Below are positions 1 to 9,321 of a DNA stretch of 64,000 nucleotides, piece by piece (the stretch's first letter is position 1; every line of letters begins with the position of its first letter). The stretch is from UBA4055 sp964648295 (lineage in GTDB: Bacteria; UBA4055): positions 1-64,000 of the forward strand of contig CAZYNH010000009.1 of assembly GCA_964648295.1 (NCBI GenBank), written 5' to 3'. The translations under genes were made by a program, and so were the position numbers. The notes beneath the pieces are model-generated. The model was not told the DNA's origin and did not search any database. It was given only the letters and a program-made list of their open reading frames with translations.

Positions 1-1
1 T

Positions 2-1996
2 ATAAAATTTACTGGAAAATACAACGGGCAGAATTTTAAGATTACAGGGCTATATATCAACCGGAGCACATCAAGCTATATCGGCTTATTTGGGTACATA
101 AATTCATCTGTTATAAAAAATGTGGTGATAATTGAGTCAAATATAATAGGTGATGATGGTGTAGGGATACTCACCGGCTGCTGTACTAATTCAACGATAG
201 AGAATTGTGTCGCCGGTGGTGCTGTAAGAGGCAGCACTTGGATTGGCGGACTGGCAGGTGATGCGGGTTCTTCAATAATTAACAAGTGCTATAATTTCAG
301 CAATATTAGCGGCCGTGGTTATACCGGCGGTATTACGGGTGAGGGTTCTTATTCTACTATTTCAAACTGTTTTAATTCAGGATCAGTAACTGGAGCATTG
401 GGTGGGTATTATGCGGGTGGTATATCAGGTATGAATGATTCATATTCGACAATTACCGACTGCTACAACACTGGTGCAATAGAAAGTCAGGGCGAGTCCG
501 TAGGCGGATTAGTCGGGAGAAATAATTGGTATAGCGTCATTAATAATTCCTATTCGATCGGAAAAGTTACAGGTAGTATTTTGTTAGATATAGGCGGTCT
601 AATAGGAAGTAATTATGATGTTGCTACAGTTGTTGACTGCTACTGGGATATTTACATTTCAGGAATCAATCTGAGCGCAGGCGGAATAGGATTGACTACA
701 CAGGAAATGAAGGACAAATCAATAATGATAGCAGCAGGATGGGATTACGCTGGAGAAACAGCTAACGGAACTGATGATGTATGGAATACACATCCTTTTT
801 TTAACAACGGGTATCCTTTCCTTACCTATCAGGACGGCGTGCCACCCGGAGACGGTTCTACAGGAAATCCTTATCAGGTAACATCATTTAATAATCTTCT
901 TGCTGTATCAGGTAACTACAGTTCCTGGGTTTACAATTATATACAAACATCAGATATTGATGCCTCTGAAACGGTGTCGCTTAATGCCGGTGCAGGCTGG
1001 TCTCCGATCGGGAATTATAATCATGTTTTCACAGGATCATATAACGGACAGAATAAAACCGTTTCTGGATTGTATATATTCAGCACGACAGCGGATTATA
1101 TAGGATTTTTTGGTAAAACATCAGGTGCATCTATATCAAACTTAAATCTTACGGATGTAAATGTTACTGCAGACACTCATGTGGGCGGACTGGCAGGCTA
1201 CAATATTGGCACAGCAGTGGAGAAATGTTCAGTCACCGGATCAGTAACTGGTATCACTAATACCGGCGGACTGGTCGGAGCCAGCTGGAACTCATCATCA
1301 GTATCCCGTTCATGGTCGGACTGCGCGGTTACAGGCAGCAGGCATACGGGAGGTCTTGTCGGTTACAGTTACAATTCTTCTTCGATCGATAACTGTTATT
1401 CAAGATCAAATGTAATATCTGCAAGCTATTTTGGCGGCGGGCTGGTCGGTCAGAATTTTTCCGCTTCTGTAAGCAATTCTTATTCGACAGGCACAATATC
1501 CGGCGAATTGGCGAACATCGGAGGCTTTATCGGATACAATAACTCGACCGTGAGCAACTGTTTCTGGGATACGGAAACTTCGGGATTGACGAAGACTTCC
1601 GGCGGAACAGGTATAACAACCGCGGAGATGAAAGCTATTGCAACATTTACGAACGCAGGCTGGGACTTTGCAGGCGAAACAGCGAACGGTACGAACGATT
1701 ACTGGAGCTTTGGTTCGCTCAATAATGACGGATATCCGTACCTGAGCTGGCAGGTTTTTGTATTTGAAGGGCCTCAAAATCTGGAAGGATCATTTTCCGG
1801 CAGCGATTTTACATTAAGCTGGAACGAAGTAAGCGGAGCTTCATCGTACTCGGTCTATTCGACAGATGATCCTTATGTCCCGTTCCCGTCTGAATGGACG
1901 GAGGAAGTATCAGTCGTAACAGGTACGAACTGGACAGATGTCAGTGTTACGGCAGGTAAAAAATTCTATGTTGTCGTTGCAGTTACGGGCAAATGA
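2..1996 (+). CDS. GLUG-repeat surface protein, 5' end outside window
   Basis: The reading frame is open from the first bases of the window, and residues upstream of the first possible GTG start (122) match the internal repeat, so the gene is truncated by the window edge. About 664 residues are visible. They consist of tandem GLUG-type repeats (G-G-L-V/I-G and similar, followed by S/T-rich C-Y-S/N-T-G strands), arranged in two blocks. Each block ends in a motif like T-T-x-E-M-K followed by a W-D/F-A-G-E-T-A-N-G-T segment. The last 85 residues look like a fibronectin-III-like domain. GLUG repeats occur in adhesins and surface proteins of FCB bacteria and Firmicutes. No T9SS tail is seen at this C-terminus. 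Probably cell surface or extracellular; binding partner unknown. Confidence 0.8.
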   Translation: MKFTGKYNGQNFKITGLYINRSTSSYIGLFGYINSSVIKNVVIIESNIIGDDGVGILTGCCTNSTIENCVAGGAVRGSTWIGGLAGDAGSSIINKCYNFSNISGRGYTGGITGEGSYSTISNCFNSGSVTGALGGYYAGGISGMNDSYSTITDCYNTGAIESQGESVGGLVGRNNWYSVINNSYSIGKVTGSILLDIGGLIGSNYDVATVVDCYWDIYISGINLSAGGIGLTTQEMKDKSIMIAAGWDYAGETANGTDDVWNTHPFFNNGYPFLTYQDGVPPGDGSTGNPYQVTSFNNLLAVSGNYSSWVYNYIQTSDIDASETVSLNAGAGWSPIGNYNHVFTGSYNGQNKTVSGLYIFSTTADYIGFFGKTSGASISNLNLTDVNVTADTHVGGLAGYNIGTAVEKCSVTGSVTGITNTGGLVGASWNSSSVSRSWSDCAVTGSRHTGGLVGYSYNSSSIDNCYSRSNVISASYFGGGLVGQNFSASVSNSYSTGTISGELANIGGFIGYNNSTVSNCFWDTETSGLTKTSGGTGITTAEMKAIATFTNAGWDFAGETANGTNDYWSFGSLNNDGYPYLSWQVFVFEGPQNLEGSFSGSDFTLSWNEVSGASSYSVYSTDDPYVPFPSEWTEEVSVVTGTNWTDVSVTAGKKFYVVVAVTGK

Positions 1997-2025
1997 TGTT
2001 GCTTAAGTAAAAAATTTAGGAGTAA

Positions 2026-3633
2026 ATGATGAAGAGATTTATGTTATTTCTATTGTTGAGTTTCATAACTCAAATGTTCGCAGTAACGGTTGACGGTTTT
2101 GCATTCCTTGAAGGTGAAACAGACCACAGCGGAATTCAAGTGTTTTTTCAGAGAGTTGTACCTGATACGCTATTCAGCAATACGGTTTATACCGATTCGA
2201 CTGGTTATTATCTAAGTTATATTGAAGAGGGGTATTACGATGTTAAATACTCAAAAACAGGATTCCGAACAACCATATTAGAAGATGCCGTTTTATACTC
2301 TGATCAGACACTTGCAGAGCAGACTCTGACAGCCGGAAGCAGCATTCTGGAGGGCTCGATAAAAGGAATACTTCAAAGAGGAGAATATAGTGTAATAAAT
2401 ACACTGTCTGTTCTTGAAGGAGATTCGCTTATAATTGAGCCGGGGGTTGTTTTGAACTTCAGCTCAAGCACGAACGCAAAACTTAGAATATACGGATATC
2501 TTAAGGCTGAAGGAACATCTGAAGATTCAATAATTTTCAAGCCTACAGAAAATTATTGGGGAGGAATTTATGTTTCAAATTCGATTTATACTTCAATGTC
2601 ATACTGTTCAGTAATAACAAGTGAAAACAATGGGTTTACAATTGAAGGTTCGACTTGCTATTTTAACAATTTAAGTATAGGGTCATTCAACGATATATTG
2701 AGAACAGGTATAAACATACTATCATCCATAGTTTTTATCAGCCACAGTAAAATATATGCTGAACACTGTCTTTTTATGAATCCCGGTTATGAAGGAACAG
2801 AATTAAGCATTACCAATTCTTTGCTCTATTCTACTAGTCTGACCGGTGATATGCTCACAGATAAAGTAATTTTCATTAATTGTACTATGTTTACTGCCGG
2901 CGGAATGATAGGACTTGAAACAAGTGAACTCGGGCCATCATCAAAAATAGCTAATTGCTCCGTCATCGCTGCGAATCCTGATGATTCCGTATACGGAATT
3001 TATGAGGGCTCAATGCAAGTTTCATGTTGTAATGTTTACGGCTTTATGAATAATTTCTACAACTGCGGGCCATATCTGGGGAATAATGTAACTACCAATT
3101 CTAACGGAGATCCTTGCGATGCATATGGAAACATTTCTATGGATCCAAGATTTGTTAATACTGCAAATGGTAATTTTAGATTACAATCTAACTCACCATG
3201 TATCGATGCGGGTACTAATACGATCACTGACTATACTTTCCCTGTTGTGGACCTTGCAGGCAATTACCGTATATGGGACGGTGACGGAAATGGATCCGAA
3301 ATCGTTGATATGGGAGTGTATGAGTATGGAGCACCAGTTGGAATAGAAGAGCAGTCTGTTGAAGTCTCAGATTACAAGCTACTTCAGAACTACCCGAACC
3401 CGTTCAATCCCGTCACGACTATAAGCTACGCTTTACCACATTCGGCGCATGTTGAACTGAATGTTTATAACCTTAACGGACAGTTGGTTCAGAGCCTTGT
3501 GAACGGTAAGATGAACAAGGGTGTTAATAAGGCTGAATTCAACGGTGCCGACCTGACATCAGGTATGTATATTTATAATCTCAAAGTGGACGGAAAAGTT
3601 GTAGAGAATAAGAAAATGATGCTGTTGAAGTAA
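2026..3633 (+). CDS. Secreted beta-helix protein with T9SS sorting domain
   Basis: 535 residues. A signal peptide (about 1-19, MKRF then a hydrophobic run ending M-F-A) is followed by a carboxypeptidase-regulatory-like beta sandwich (about 20-95). Next comes a long N/S/T-rich region with the pattern of a right-handed parallel beta-helix (about 100-420, with I-D-A-G-T-N near its end). The last 85 residues form a classic Por/T9SS type A sorting domain: NYPNPFNPVTTISY, then a G-MYIYNLKVDG strand and a final K-M-M-L-L-K. This implies Sec export, then T9SS passage across the outer membrane with removal of the tail. The ATG at 2026 has a good ribosome site (TTTAGGAG) eight bases upstream. It lies 29 bp after the GLUG gene and probably shares its transcript. 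Ligand or substrate unknown. Confidence 0.9.
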   Translation: MMKRFMLFLLLSFITQMFAVTVDGFAFLEGETDHSGIQVFFQRVVPDTLFSNTVYTDSTGYYLSYIEEGYYDVKYSKTGFRTTILEDAVLYSDQTLAEQTLTAGSSILEGSIKGILQRGEYSVINTLSVLEGDSLIIEPGVVLNFSSSTNAKLRIYGYLKAEGTSEDSIIFKPTENYWGGIYVSNSIYTSMSYCSVITSENNGFTIEGSTCYFNNLSIGSFNDILRTGINILSSIVFISHSKIYAEHCLFMNPGYEGTELSITNSLLYSTSLTGDMLTDKVIFINCTMFTAGGMIGLETSELGPSSKIANCSVIAANPDDSVYGIYEGSMQVSCCNVYGFMNNFYNCGPYLGNNVTTNSNGDPCDAYGNISMDPRFVNTANGNFRLQSNSPCIDAGTNTITDYTFPVVDLAGNYRIWDGDGNGSEIVDMGVYEYGAPVGIEEQSVEVSDYKLLQNYPNPFNPVTTISYALPHSAHVELNVYNLNGQLVQSLVNGKMNKGVNKAEFNGADLTSGMYIYNLKVDGKVVENKKMMLLK

Positions 3634-3661
3634 AAATTAATATAGTGATCTGGAGAATTAA

Positions 3662-4927
3662 GTGAATTGGGATTTGAAGAGAATACTGATACTGGCAAAT
3701 TTAATTATTAATACAGTAAATACTTATCCTTCAGATGAAGTTAAATGTGTTATAAATCCATATAAGGATGTGAATTGGGACAGCTGGGAGCAATACAAAG
3801 CGAATTTTCACACACACACAACGGAAAGCGGAGCAGATTATACTCCTTCAGAAGCAATTGACAAATATTACTCAACCGGATATAAAATATTAGCTATTAC
3901 TGATCATGACAAGATTACATGGCCGTGGAACGACTACGGCAGAGATCCTGATTCACTCGGGATGCTGGCTGTTAAAGGAGATGAATATTCTAGAAGTTAT
4001 CATCTGAATGGTTTTTTCAGTTGTACTCTTGATTCGGCAAATCTTGAAGAAGGATTGAACGATATTGAAACGAATTCAGGCAGGTCGCATATTAATCATC
4101 CCGGCAGGATATTTGATCCTGACGAATGGGGATGGTTTATTCCGTGGTATCAGAATTATCCGACCTGTAGAGGACTGGAAGTGTTCAACAAAGGCGACCT
4201 TTATACGACGGACAGACAATTGTGGGATAATATAAATCAAAATTTATTTGATTCAGACAGCATTTTCGTTTGGGGTTTTTCTAATGACGATATGCATACG
4301 TTCAGTAATCTTTACCATAATTTTCAGTTCATGTTAATGCCGTCCCTTACGCAAAATGATCTTATCGACTGCATTGATAACGGAGCTTTTTATTTTTGCA
4401 GAGAGTTAACCGCCACTGGAGCTGCTACTGTTCCAAGAATCGACAGTATTCTGGTTGATGAAAGTGGAAAGACAATTACACTGTCTTGCACAGAATACGA
4501 CAGTATTAATTGGGTCGGACCGGGAAGTTCAGTATTCGGGCATGGTGAAGTCTTTGATTATTCTGAGTATTACAACCGGCAGTTCATCAGGGCGGTCATT
4601 TACGGTCCATACGGAAGCACATATACACAGCCGTTCGGATTCTTAACTGTAATAACTGATCCAGTTCCGGCTGTCCCTGCAAATATTACAACTTCGATAT
4701 CTGAAAATGTTTTGTATATAAGATGGAACAGTTCTCAAAATGCTGATCTTTATGGTGTTTATTCGTCAGAGTATCCTGAGGGCGCATACGGTTTGGAGAC
4801 AGTCATTCCTGATACTCAATATATTGTACCTGTTTCAGAAACCAGGAGATTCTATTATGTTACTGCGGTTTTCGGAACAAGTCCGGAAAAGTATCAAGTC
4901 AGGACCGTAAAGAATGATCTCAAGTAA
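3662..4927 (+). CDS. Exported PHP-domain metal-dependent phosphoesterase-like protein
   Basis: 421 residues starting at GTG 3662, with GGAG about eight bases upstream. A short basic N-terminus and hydrophobic stretch (about 6-19) suggest export. Residues 45-260 look like a PHP domain: F-H-T-H-T (H50, H52), I-T-D-H-D (D81, H82), S-H-I-N-H-P (H143, H146) and N-D-D-M-H (D209, H212) are the expected metal ligands. PHP proteins hydrolyse phosphate esters or nucleotides using a multi-metal site. The C-terminal 90 residues form a small Fn3-like domain with Y-G-V-Y-S-S-E-Y-P, resembling the C-terminus of the GLUG protein. It follows the T9SS protein by 28 bp and probably belongs to the same operon. 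Substrate unknown; a surface or periplasmic location is unusual for a PHP enzyme. Confidence 0.8.
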   Translation: MNWDLKRILILANLIINTVNTYPSDEVKCVINPYKDVNWDSWEQYKANFHTHTTESGADYTPSEAIDKYYSTGYKILAITDHDKITWPWNDYGRDPDSLGMLAVKGDEYSRSYHLNGFFSCTLDSANLEEGLNDIETNSGRSHINHPGRIFDPDEWGWFIPWYQNYPTCRGLEVFNKGDLYTTDRQLWDNINQNLFDSDSIFVWGFSNDDMHTFSNLYHNFQFMLMPSLTQNDLIDCIDNGAFYFCRELTATGAATVPRIDSILVDESGKTITLSCTEYDSINWVGPGSSVFGHGEVFDYSEYYNRQFIRAVIYGPYGSTYTQPFGFLTVITDPVPAVPANITTSISENVLYIRWNSSQNADLYGVYSSEYPEGAYGLETVIPDTQYIVPVSETRRFYYVTAVFGTSPEKYQVRTVKNDLK

Positions 4928-4936
4928 TTTTTCGTC

Positions 4937-5755
4937 TTGATTATCAATAGAGAAAACCTTATTTTTTCCCCTGAAAAACATTTCGGGGATAATTTGTCGG
5001 GATCACATAACTTAATATCCGCTTTCGGGCTAAAGATACATCCGTGGACAATGAAGGAATCTCTTGATTACATCGAAGAGAACATTATCAATAGGAAAAA
5101 AGATATTCAGCATATAGTTGTGAATGCCGCCAAGATAGTGCACGCTCAAAAGGATGAAGAACTGCGTAATGCGATAAATAATTCCGATCTCGTGAATATT
5201 GACGGAAAACCGGTCGTCTGGGCGTTAAAGCTTTTGGGTCACAAAGTGCCTGAAAAAGTATCAGGGGTGGACCTTTTCGTCAAGCTGGTAGAACTGTGCG
5301 CCGAAAAGGGGTACAGGCCGTATTTTCTCGGAGCGAAAAAAGAAGTGCTCGATCAGATGATAATGAATCTTGAACATGATCATCCTGAGCTTAAGACAGC
5401 CGGATATCGCGACGGTTATTTCAAAAAGGAAGAAGAGCAGGATGTAGCCGATCAAATAAAAAACAGCGGTACCGATATGCTGTTCTTAGGAATTACCAGC
5501 CCCAAAAAAGAGCTTTTCCTGGATAAATATACTCAATATATGAATGTGCCTTTCTCGATGGGTGTGGGCGGAACCTTCGATATCGTTTCAGGTAAAACTA
5601 AAAGGGCGCCTGTGTGGATGCAGAACTGGGGTCTGGAATGGTTCTACCGCTTTCTGCAGGAACCTAAAAGAATGTGGAAAAGATACCTGACGACCAACAC
5701 TCTGTTCATAATACTTGTCATAAAAGAATTCTTCAAACGGAATAAAAGGCGGTGA
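4937..5755 (+). CDS. WecG/TagA/CpsF family glycosyltransferase (GT26)
   Basis: 272 residues at most. It has the GT26 hallmarks: H-I-V-V-N-A-A-K-I-V-H near 40, D-G-K-P-V-V-W-A-L near 67-75, a P-Y-F-L-G-A segment, and the late G-V-G-G-T-F-D-I-V-S-G-K-x-x-R-A-P motif with W-G-L-E-W-F-Y-R. These enzymes transfer a UDP-linked sugar (ManNAc, ManNAcA or similar) to an undecaprenyl-diphosphate-linked acceptor on the cytoplasmic side. The C-terminus is basic and hydrophobic, fitting membrane association. The start is uncertain: TTG 4937 comes just after the upstream stop and has no ribosome site, whereas TTG 4994 is preceded by CGGGG. It begins the first polysaccharide block and is followed by the WbpB-like gene 3 bp later. 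Confidence 0.88.
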   Translation: MIINRENLIFSPEKHFGDNLSGSHNLISAFGLKIHPWTMKESLDYIEENIINRKKDIQHIVVNAAKIVHAQKDEELRNAINNSDLVNIDGKPVVWALKLLGHKVPEKVSGVDLFVKLVELCAEKGYRPYFLGAKKEVLDQMIMNLEHDHPELKTAGYRDGYFKKEEEQDVADQIKNSGTDMLFLGITSPKKELFLDKYTQYMNVPFSMGVGGTFDIVSGKTKRAPVWMQNWGLEWFYRFLQEPKRMWKRYLTTNTLFIILVIKEFFKRNKRR

Positions 5756-5758
5756 GCG

Positions 5759-6784
5759 ATGGTAAAATTCGGACTGATAGGATGCGGAAGAATATCCGAC
5801 AGCCATTTCAAAGCTGTTGAAAAGATAGATAGCGCCCGTATAGTCTGCTGCTGCGACATCATAAAAGAAAGAGCGGAAGAGAAGGCTAAAGAGTACGGAA
5901 TAGAAAAAGTATATACCGATTTTAACAGGATGCTTTCTGAAGAAAAACTCGACGCGGTAATGATCTGCACCCCGAGCGGCACTCACCCCAAGATCGGGAT
6001 AGCCGCCGCGGAGAAAAAGCTCCATGTGGTAACAGAAAAGCCCATGGCGACTGACCTGGCGGCCGCAGATGAACTGATATCGGCCTGCGACAGGAACGGC
6101 GTGCACCTTTTTGTTGTCAAGCAGAACAGGCTGAACGCGACCATGCAGCTTTTAAAGCGCGCGGTTGAAAGAGGGCGTTTTGGCAGGATATACCTTGTTC
6201 AGTCCAACCTGTTCTGGCAAAGGCCGCAGTCATATTTCGACGCGGCAAAATGGCGCGGCACCTGGGAATTCGACGGCGGCGCGTTCATGAACCAGGCCAG
6301 CCACTATGTGGATTCGCTCTACTGGTTGATCGGGCCGGTGGACCATGTAATGGCGGAAACGGCCACAATGGCAAGGCAGATCGAGACCGAGGATACGGGC
6401 TCCGCCATACTCAAGTTCCGGAACGGAGTTATCGGCACGGTCAATGTGACGCTTCTGACCTACCCCAAAAACTACGAGGGATCGGTCACTGTCATCGGCG
6501 AAAAGGGGACCGTCAAGATAGGGGGCATTGCGATAAACAGGATCGAGAAGTGGGAATTTGAGGAATACGACGACGATGACAGACTGGTTACAGAATCGAA
6601 CTACCAGCCGCCGAACATTTACGGTTTCGGGCACCATCCTTATTATATAAATGTGGTCAACACAATTCTCGGCAAAGCCGAACCGGGCACGGACGGGCGT
6701 GACGGAAGGAAGTCTTTAGAGATAATAAAAGCGATATATCTGTCGGCGAAAACGGGCAAAAAAATAGCGCTGCCCTTAAAATAA
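5759..6784 (+). CDS. Gfo/Idh/MocA oxidoreductase, WbpB/WlbA-like
   Basis: 341 residues. The Rossmann start is F-G-L-I-G-C-G-R-I, followed by the E-K-P-M-A motif near residue 94 that carries the family catalytic lysine. The segments V-V-K-Q-N-R-L-N and W-x-F-D-G-G-A-F-M-N-Q-A-S-H-Y-V-D are characteristic of the WbpB/WlbA branch. That branch oxidises C3 of UDP-GlcNAc-uronate with NAD, giving the 3-keto sugar later transaminated to UDP-GlcNAc3NAcA. The gene starts 3 bp after the GT26 stop, with GGTGAG before ATG, and is followed by a 2-epimerase. This pair matches the WbpB/WbpI end of the P. aeruginosa B-band pathway. WbpA and WbpD partners are not seen in the window, so the exact sugar is inferred. 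Confidence 0.85.
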   Translation: MVKFGLIGCGRISDSHFKAVEKIDSARIVCCCDIIKERAEEKAKEYGIEKVYTDFNRMLSEEKLDAVMICTPSGTHPKIGIAAAEKKLHVVTEKPMATDLAAADELISACDRNGVHLFVVKQNRLNATMQLLKRAVERGRFGRIYLVQSNLFWQRPQSYFDAAKWRGTWEFDGGAFMNQASHYVDSLYWLIGPVDHVMAETATMARQIETEDTGSAILKFRNGVIGTVNVTLLTYPKNYEGSVTVIGEKGTVKIGGIAINRIEKWEFEEYDDDDRLVTESNYQPPNIYGFGHHPYYINVVNTILGKAEPGTDGRDGRKSLEIIKAIYLSAKTGKKIALPLK

Positions 6785-6797
6785 AACAGGTCCGGAA

Positions 6798-7847
6798 ATG
6801 AAGATCGTAACGGTCGTCGGAGCCCGCCCGCAGTTCATAAAAGCCGCGGTCGTCTCAAGGGAATTAAAGAAATACCCTAAGATAAAAGAGATAATTATCC
6901 ATACAGGCCAGCATTACGATAGGGGGATGTCGGATATATTCTTTTCCGAACTTCAGATACCTGAACCGGCCTGTAACCTGGGAATAGTGTCCGGGTATCA
7001 CGGCGAGCAGACGGGCAGGATGCTTACTGAGATAGAGAAGCTTCTTATTGTTGAGAGGCCGGACTGGGTGCTGGTCTACGGCGACACTAACTCGACGCTT
7101 GCCGGCGCGCTCGCGGCTTCAAAGCTGGGGATAAGGATAGCGCATGTCGAAGCGGGATTAAGGAGCTATAACAATTCGATGCCGGAGGAGATAAACAGGA
7201 TAATGACCGATCATATCTCGACACTTCTCTTCGCGCCCACAAGAAACGCATGCTTGATACTTGAAAAAGAAGGCCTGGGGCCAAGATCTGTTTTTTCTGG
7301 CGATGTTATGTATGACTCGATCCTATTTTATGAAGAAACCGCCGGAACAGAGTCTCAGGATCAGGAGAAATATTACCTCGCCACCATACACAGGCCGTAT
7401 AATACGGATGTAAAAGAGAACCTGATATCGATATTTAAAGCCTTCAACAGCCTGCCTCATAAAGTGATACTGCCTCTGCATCCCAGGACCAGAAAAGCAG
7501 TGGACGGTACCGGCATAGAAACAGGCAACATCCGGATCATGGAACCGGTCGGATATAGGGAGATGGTCGGACTTTTAAAGAACTGCGAAAAAGTATTGAC
7601 CGATTCGGGCGGACTGCAGAAAGAGGCTTATTTTCTGAAAAAACAGTGCGTGACGATAAGGACCGAGACAGAGTGGACAGAAACTCTTCATGACGGCTGG
7701 AATGTGATCACCGGTGCCGAAAGCGGAAAGATAATTGAAGCTGTTCGCCTGCCTGCACCCGCAAATCAGGGGGGGGATCATTTCGGCGACGGCAGGGCGG
7801 GGGAAAAGATAATTCAGACAATACTCGGTCATAATATAAATCATTGA
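6798..7847 (+). CDS. Non-hydrolysing UDP-N-acetylglucosamine 2-epimerase family (WecB/WbpI type)
   Basis: 349 residues. Family motifs: V-G-A-R-P-Q-F-I-K-A at the N-terminus, H-T-G-Q-H-Y-D near 35, G-D-T-N-S-T near 95, H-V-E-A-G-L-R-S near 116, then M-P-E-E-I-N-R and L-T-D-S-G-G-L-Q-K-E. The enzyme inverts C2 of a UDP-HexNAc through a UDP/2-acetamidoglucal intermediate. It follows the WbpB-like gene by 13 bp, so the likely substrate is a UDP-2,3-diacetamido-uronate (WbpI role) rather than plain UDP-GlcNAc. It is one of three epimerase paralogues in this block (others at 14634 and 16754). It is the last gene before a promoter at 7844-7872. Confidence 0.88.
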   Translation: MKIVTVVGARPQFIKAAVVSRELKKYPKIKEIIIHTGQHYDRGMSDIFFSELQIPEPACNLGIVSGYHGEQTGRMLTEIEKLLIVERPDWVLVYGDTNSTLAGALAASKLGIRIAHVEAGLRSYNNSMPEEINRIMTDHISTLLFAPTRNACLILEKEGLGPRSVFSGDVMYDSILFYEETAGTESQDQEKYYLATIHRPYNTDVKENLISIFKAFNSLPHKVILPLHPRTRKAVDGTGIETGNIRIMEPVGYREMVGLLKNCEKVLTDSGGLQKEAYFLKKQCVTIRTETEWTETLHDGWNVITGAESGKIIEAVRLPAPANQGGDHFGDGRAGEKIIQTILGHNINH

Positions 7848-7872
7848 TTTAAGCAAAAATCTTTCTTATAAT
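7844..7872 (+). promoter_or_regulatory. Candidate sigma70-type promoter for the WbaP-like gene
   Basis: TTGATT (7844-7849), 17-bp spacer, TATAAT (7867-7872). The -35 overlaps the stop end of the epimerase gene. The predicted start of transcription is near 7879, about 27 bases before ATG 7906, with a GGAGAG ribosome site between. This would let the sugar transferase be transcribed separately from the upstream epimerase. Confidence 0.6.
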
Positions 7873-7905
7873 ACAGCGGGGAATAAAAGGGACACGGAGA
7901 GAATA

Positions 7906-9318
7906 ATGTTCCGCCATATAAGAAAGATACTACCTCTGCATAAGCTGGTATTAATGCTCAACGATATACTGCTTGCTACAGCAGTGCTTATATTCGCCGC
8001 CAGCAGGATACCTCCGTGGTCAAAGATACACAACTACAGCGTTATCGGTTACATAGGTTTCGTTTCGTCATACATTTTTATTTTCTCCGTTTTCAATCTC
8101 TACAGATATCAGGTAGTGCTTAATTTCCTCAAGCATGTAACGACTTTTTTTAAAGCCCTTCTGCTTCACATGACCCTCTCAATATATGTTGTTTTCTTCA
8201 TCAGCAGCCGAATCCAGAGGCCGCTTGTGGTGGATATATATGTGGTGATCTTCATCACATCGTTCATCTTCAGGATCATGGTTATCCCCAGAATATATTT
8301 CTGGCTTGTTAAAGTGGCGACTTTAAGGCAGAACCTGCTGATGATAGGCGCCGGGAAACGCGCTCAGCTTATAGCCGGCGAACTTACCAGGGACAAAGCT
8401 AATTATTACAAAATAGTAGGCTATCTCGACGACGACGCTGAGAAAACCGGCAGGGAATATAACGGCCTTACGGTGCTTGACAGGATAGATAATGTGGCTG
8501 AGGCGGTAGAGAAATACCATGTGAACGATATATTCATCGCTATCAACAGCATCACTGATGAAAGGCTTGAGGAGATAATTGACAAATGCAGATCGACAGG
8601 CAGGACCGTTCATATAGACTCATCAATGTACAGCGTTGTCAAGAAAAAGCTTTTTGTGGAGGAGATCTGCTCAACAACAGCTTTCAGGATAGTCCCTAAT
8701 AAAGTTATGCCTTATTACGGGTTTGTAAAGCGCCTTATGGATATTGTTATATCAGCGGGGCTGATCGTCGTTCTCTTTCCCTTATGGCTCGCGATATACA
8801 TTGCAGTCAGGGCTACATCTGAGGGGCCGGGATTCTACAGGGCCCATGTGGTCGGTAAGGACCGGAAGCATTTTTATATGCTTAAATACCGTTCAATGTA
8901 TCACGGCGCGAGCATTAAAAGCCATATTGAACGCGCCGAGAAGATGATAAAGAACAATCAGACAGTGGACAAGGACGAGAACGATCCGAGGATAACGCCT
9001 CTGGGAAGGTTTTTGAGGAAATATTCCATTGACGAATTTCCCCAGCTGTGGTCTGTTCTCAAAGGGGAAATGAGCCTTGTAGGACCCAGGCCGTGCGTGC
9101 CGTACGAACTGGAACAGATGAAAGACTGGCATAAAAAAAGATTTTCCGTAATACCGGGCATGACAGGTCTGTGGCAGGTAACCGGAAGGGCGGAAGTAAA
9201 ATTCAATGAGCAGATAGTCTTAGACATTTATTATATCGAGAACAGGTCTCTGCTGCTCGATCTTGAGATCCTTGCCAGAACCGCAGGTGTGGTTCTTTTC
9301 GGTCACGGCGGCAAGTGA
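7906..9318 (+). CDS. Polyprenyl-phosphate sugar phosphotransferase, WbaP/CpsE-like (initiating)
   Basis: 470 residues. The N-terminal third holds about four or five hydrophobic helices. A Rossmann/CoA-binding-like domain follows (L-L-M-I-G-A-G-K-R-A near 145, G-Y-L-D-D-D). A further membrane helix near 280 leads into the catalytic bacterial sugar transferase domain: F-Y-M-L-K-Y-R-S-M, D-E-F-P-Q-L-W-S-V-L-K-G-E-M-S, V-G-P-R-P and P-G-M-T-G-L-W-Q-V-T-G-R. It transfers a sugar-1-phosphate from a UDP-sugar to undecaprenyl phosphate and so begins repeat-unit assembly in the inner membrane. It lies between the nucleotide-sugar genes and the SLBB exporter. A second initiating enzyme of the small PglC type is encoded at 30248-30892. 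Confidence 0.92.
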   Translation: MFRHIRKILPLHKLVLMLNDILLATAVLIFAASRIPPWSKIHNYSVIGYIGFVSSYIFIFSVFNLYRYQVVLNFLKHVTTFFKALLLHMTLSIYVVFFISSRIQRPLVVDIYVVIFITSFIFRIMVIPRIYFWLVKVATLRQNLLMIGAGKRAQLIAGELTRDKANYYKIVGYLDDDAEKTGREYNGLTVLDRIDNVAEAVEKYHVNDIFIAINSITDERLEEIIDKCRSTGRTVHIDSSMYSVVKKKLFVEEICSTTAFRIVPNKVMPYYGFVKRLMDIVISAGLIVVLFPLWLAIYIAVRATSEGPGFYRAHVVGKDRKHFYMLKYRSMYHGASIKSHIERAEKMIKNNQTVDKDENDPRITPLGRFLRKYSIDEFPQLWSVLKGEMSLVGPRPCVPYELEQMKDWHKKRFSVIPGMTGLWQVTGRAEVKFNEQIVLDIYYIENRSLLLDLEILARTAGVVLFGHGGK

Positions 9319-9321
9319 CAA

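Noticed and set aside
5588..6106. 172-codon - strand open frame
   Set aside because: Antisense to the GT26 and WbpB-like genes, both clear; no support for expression.
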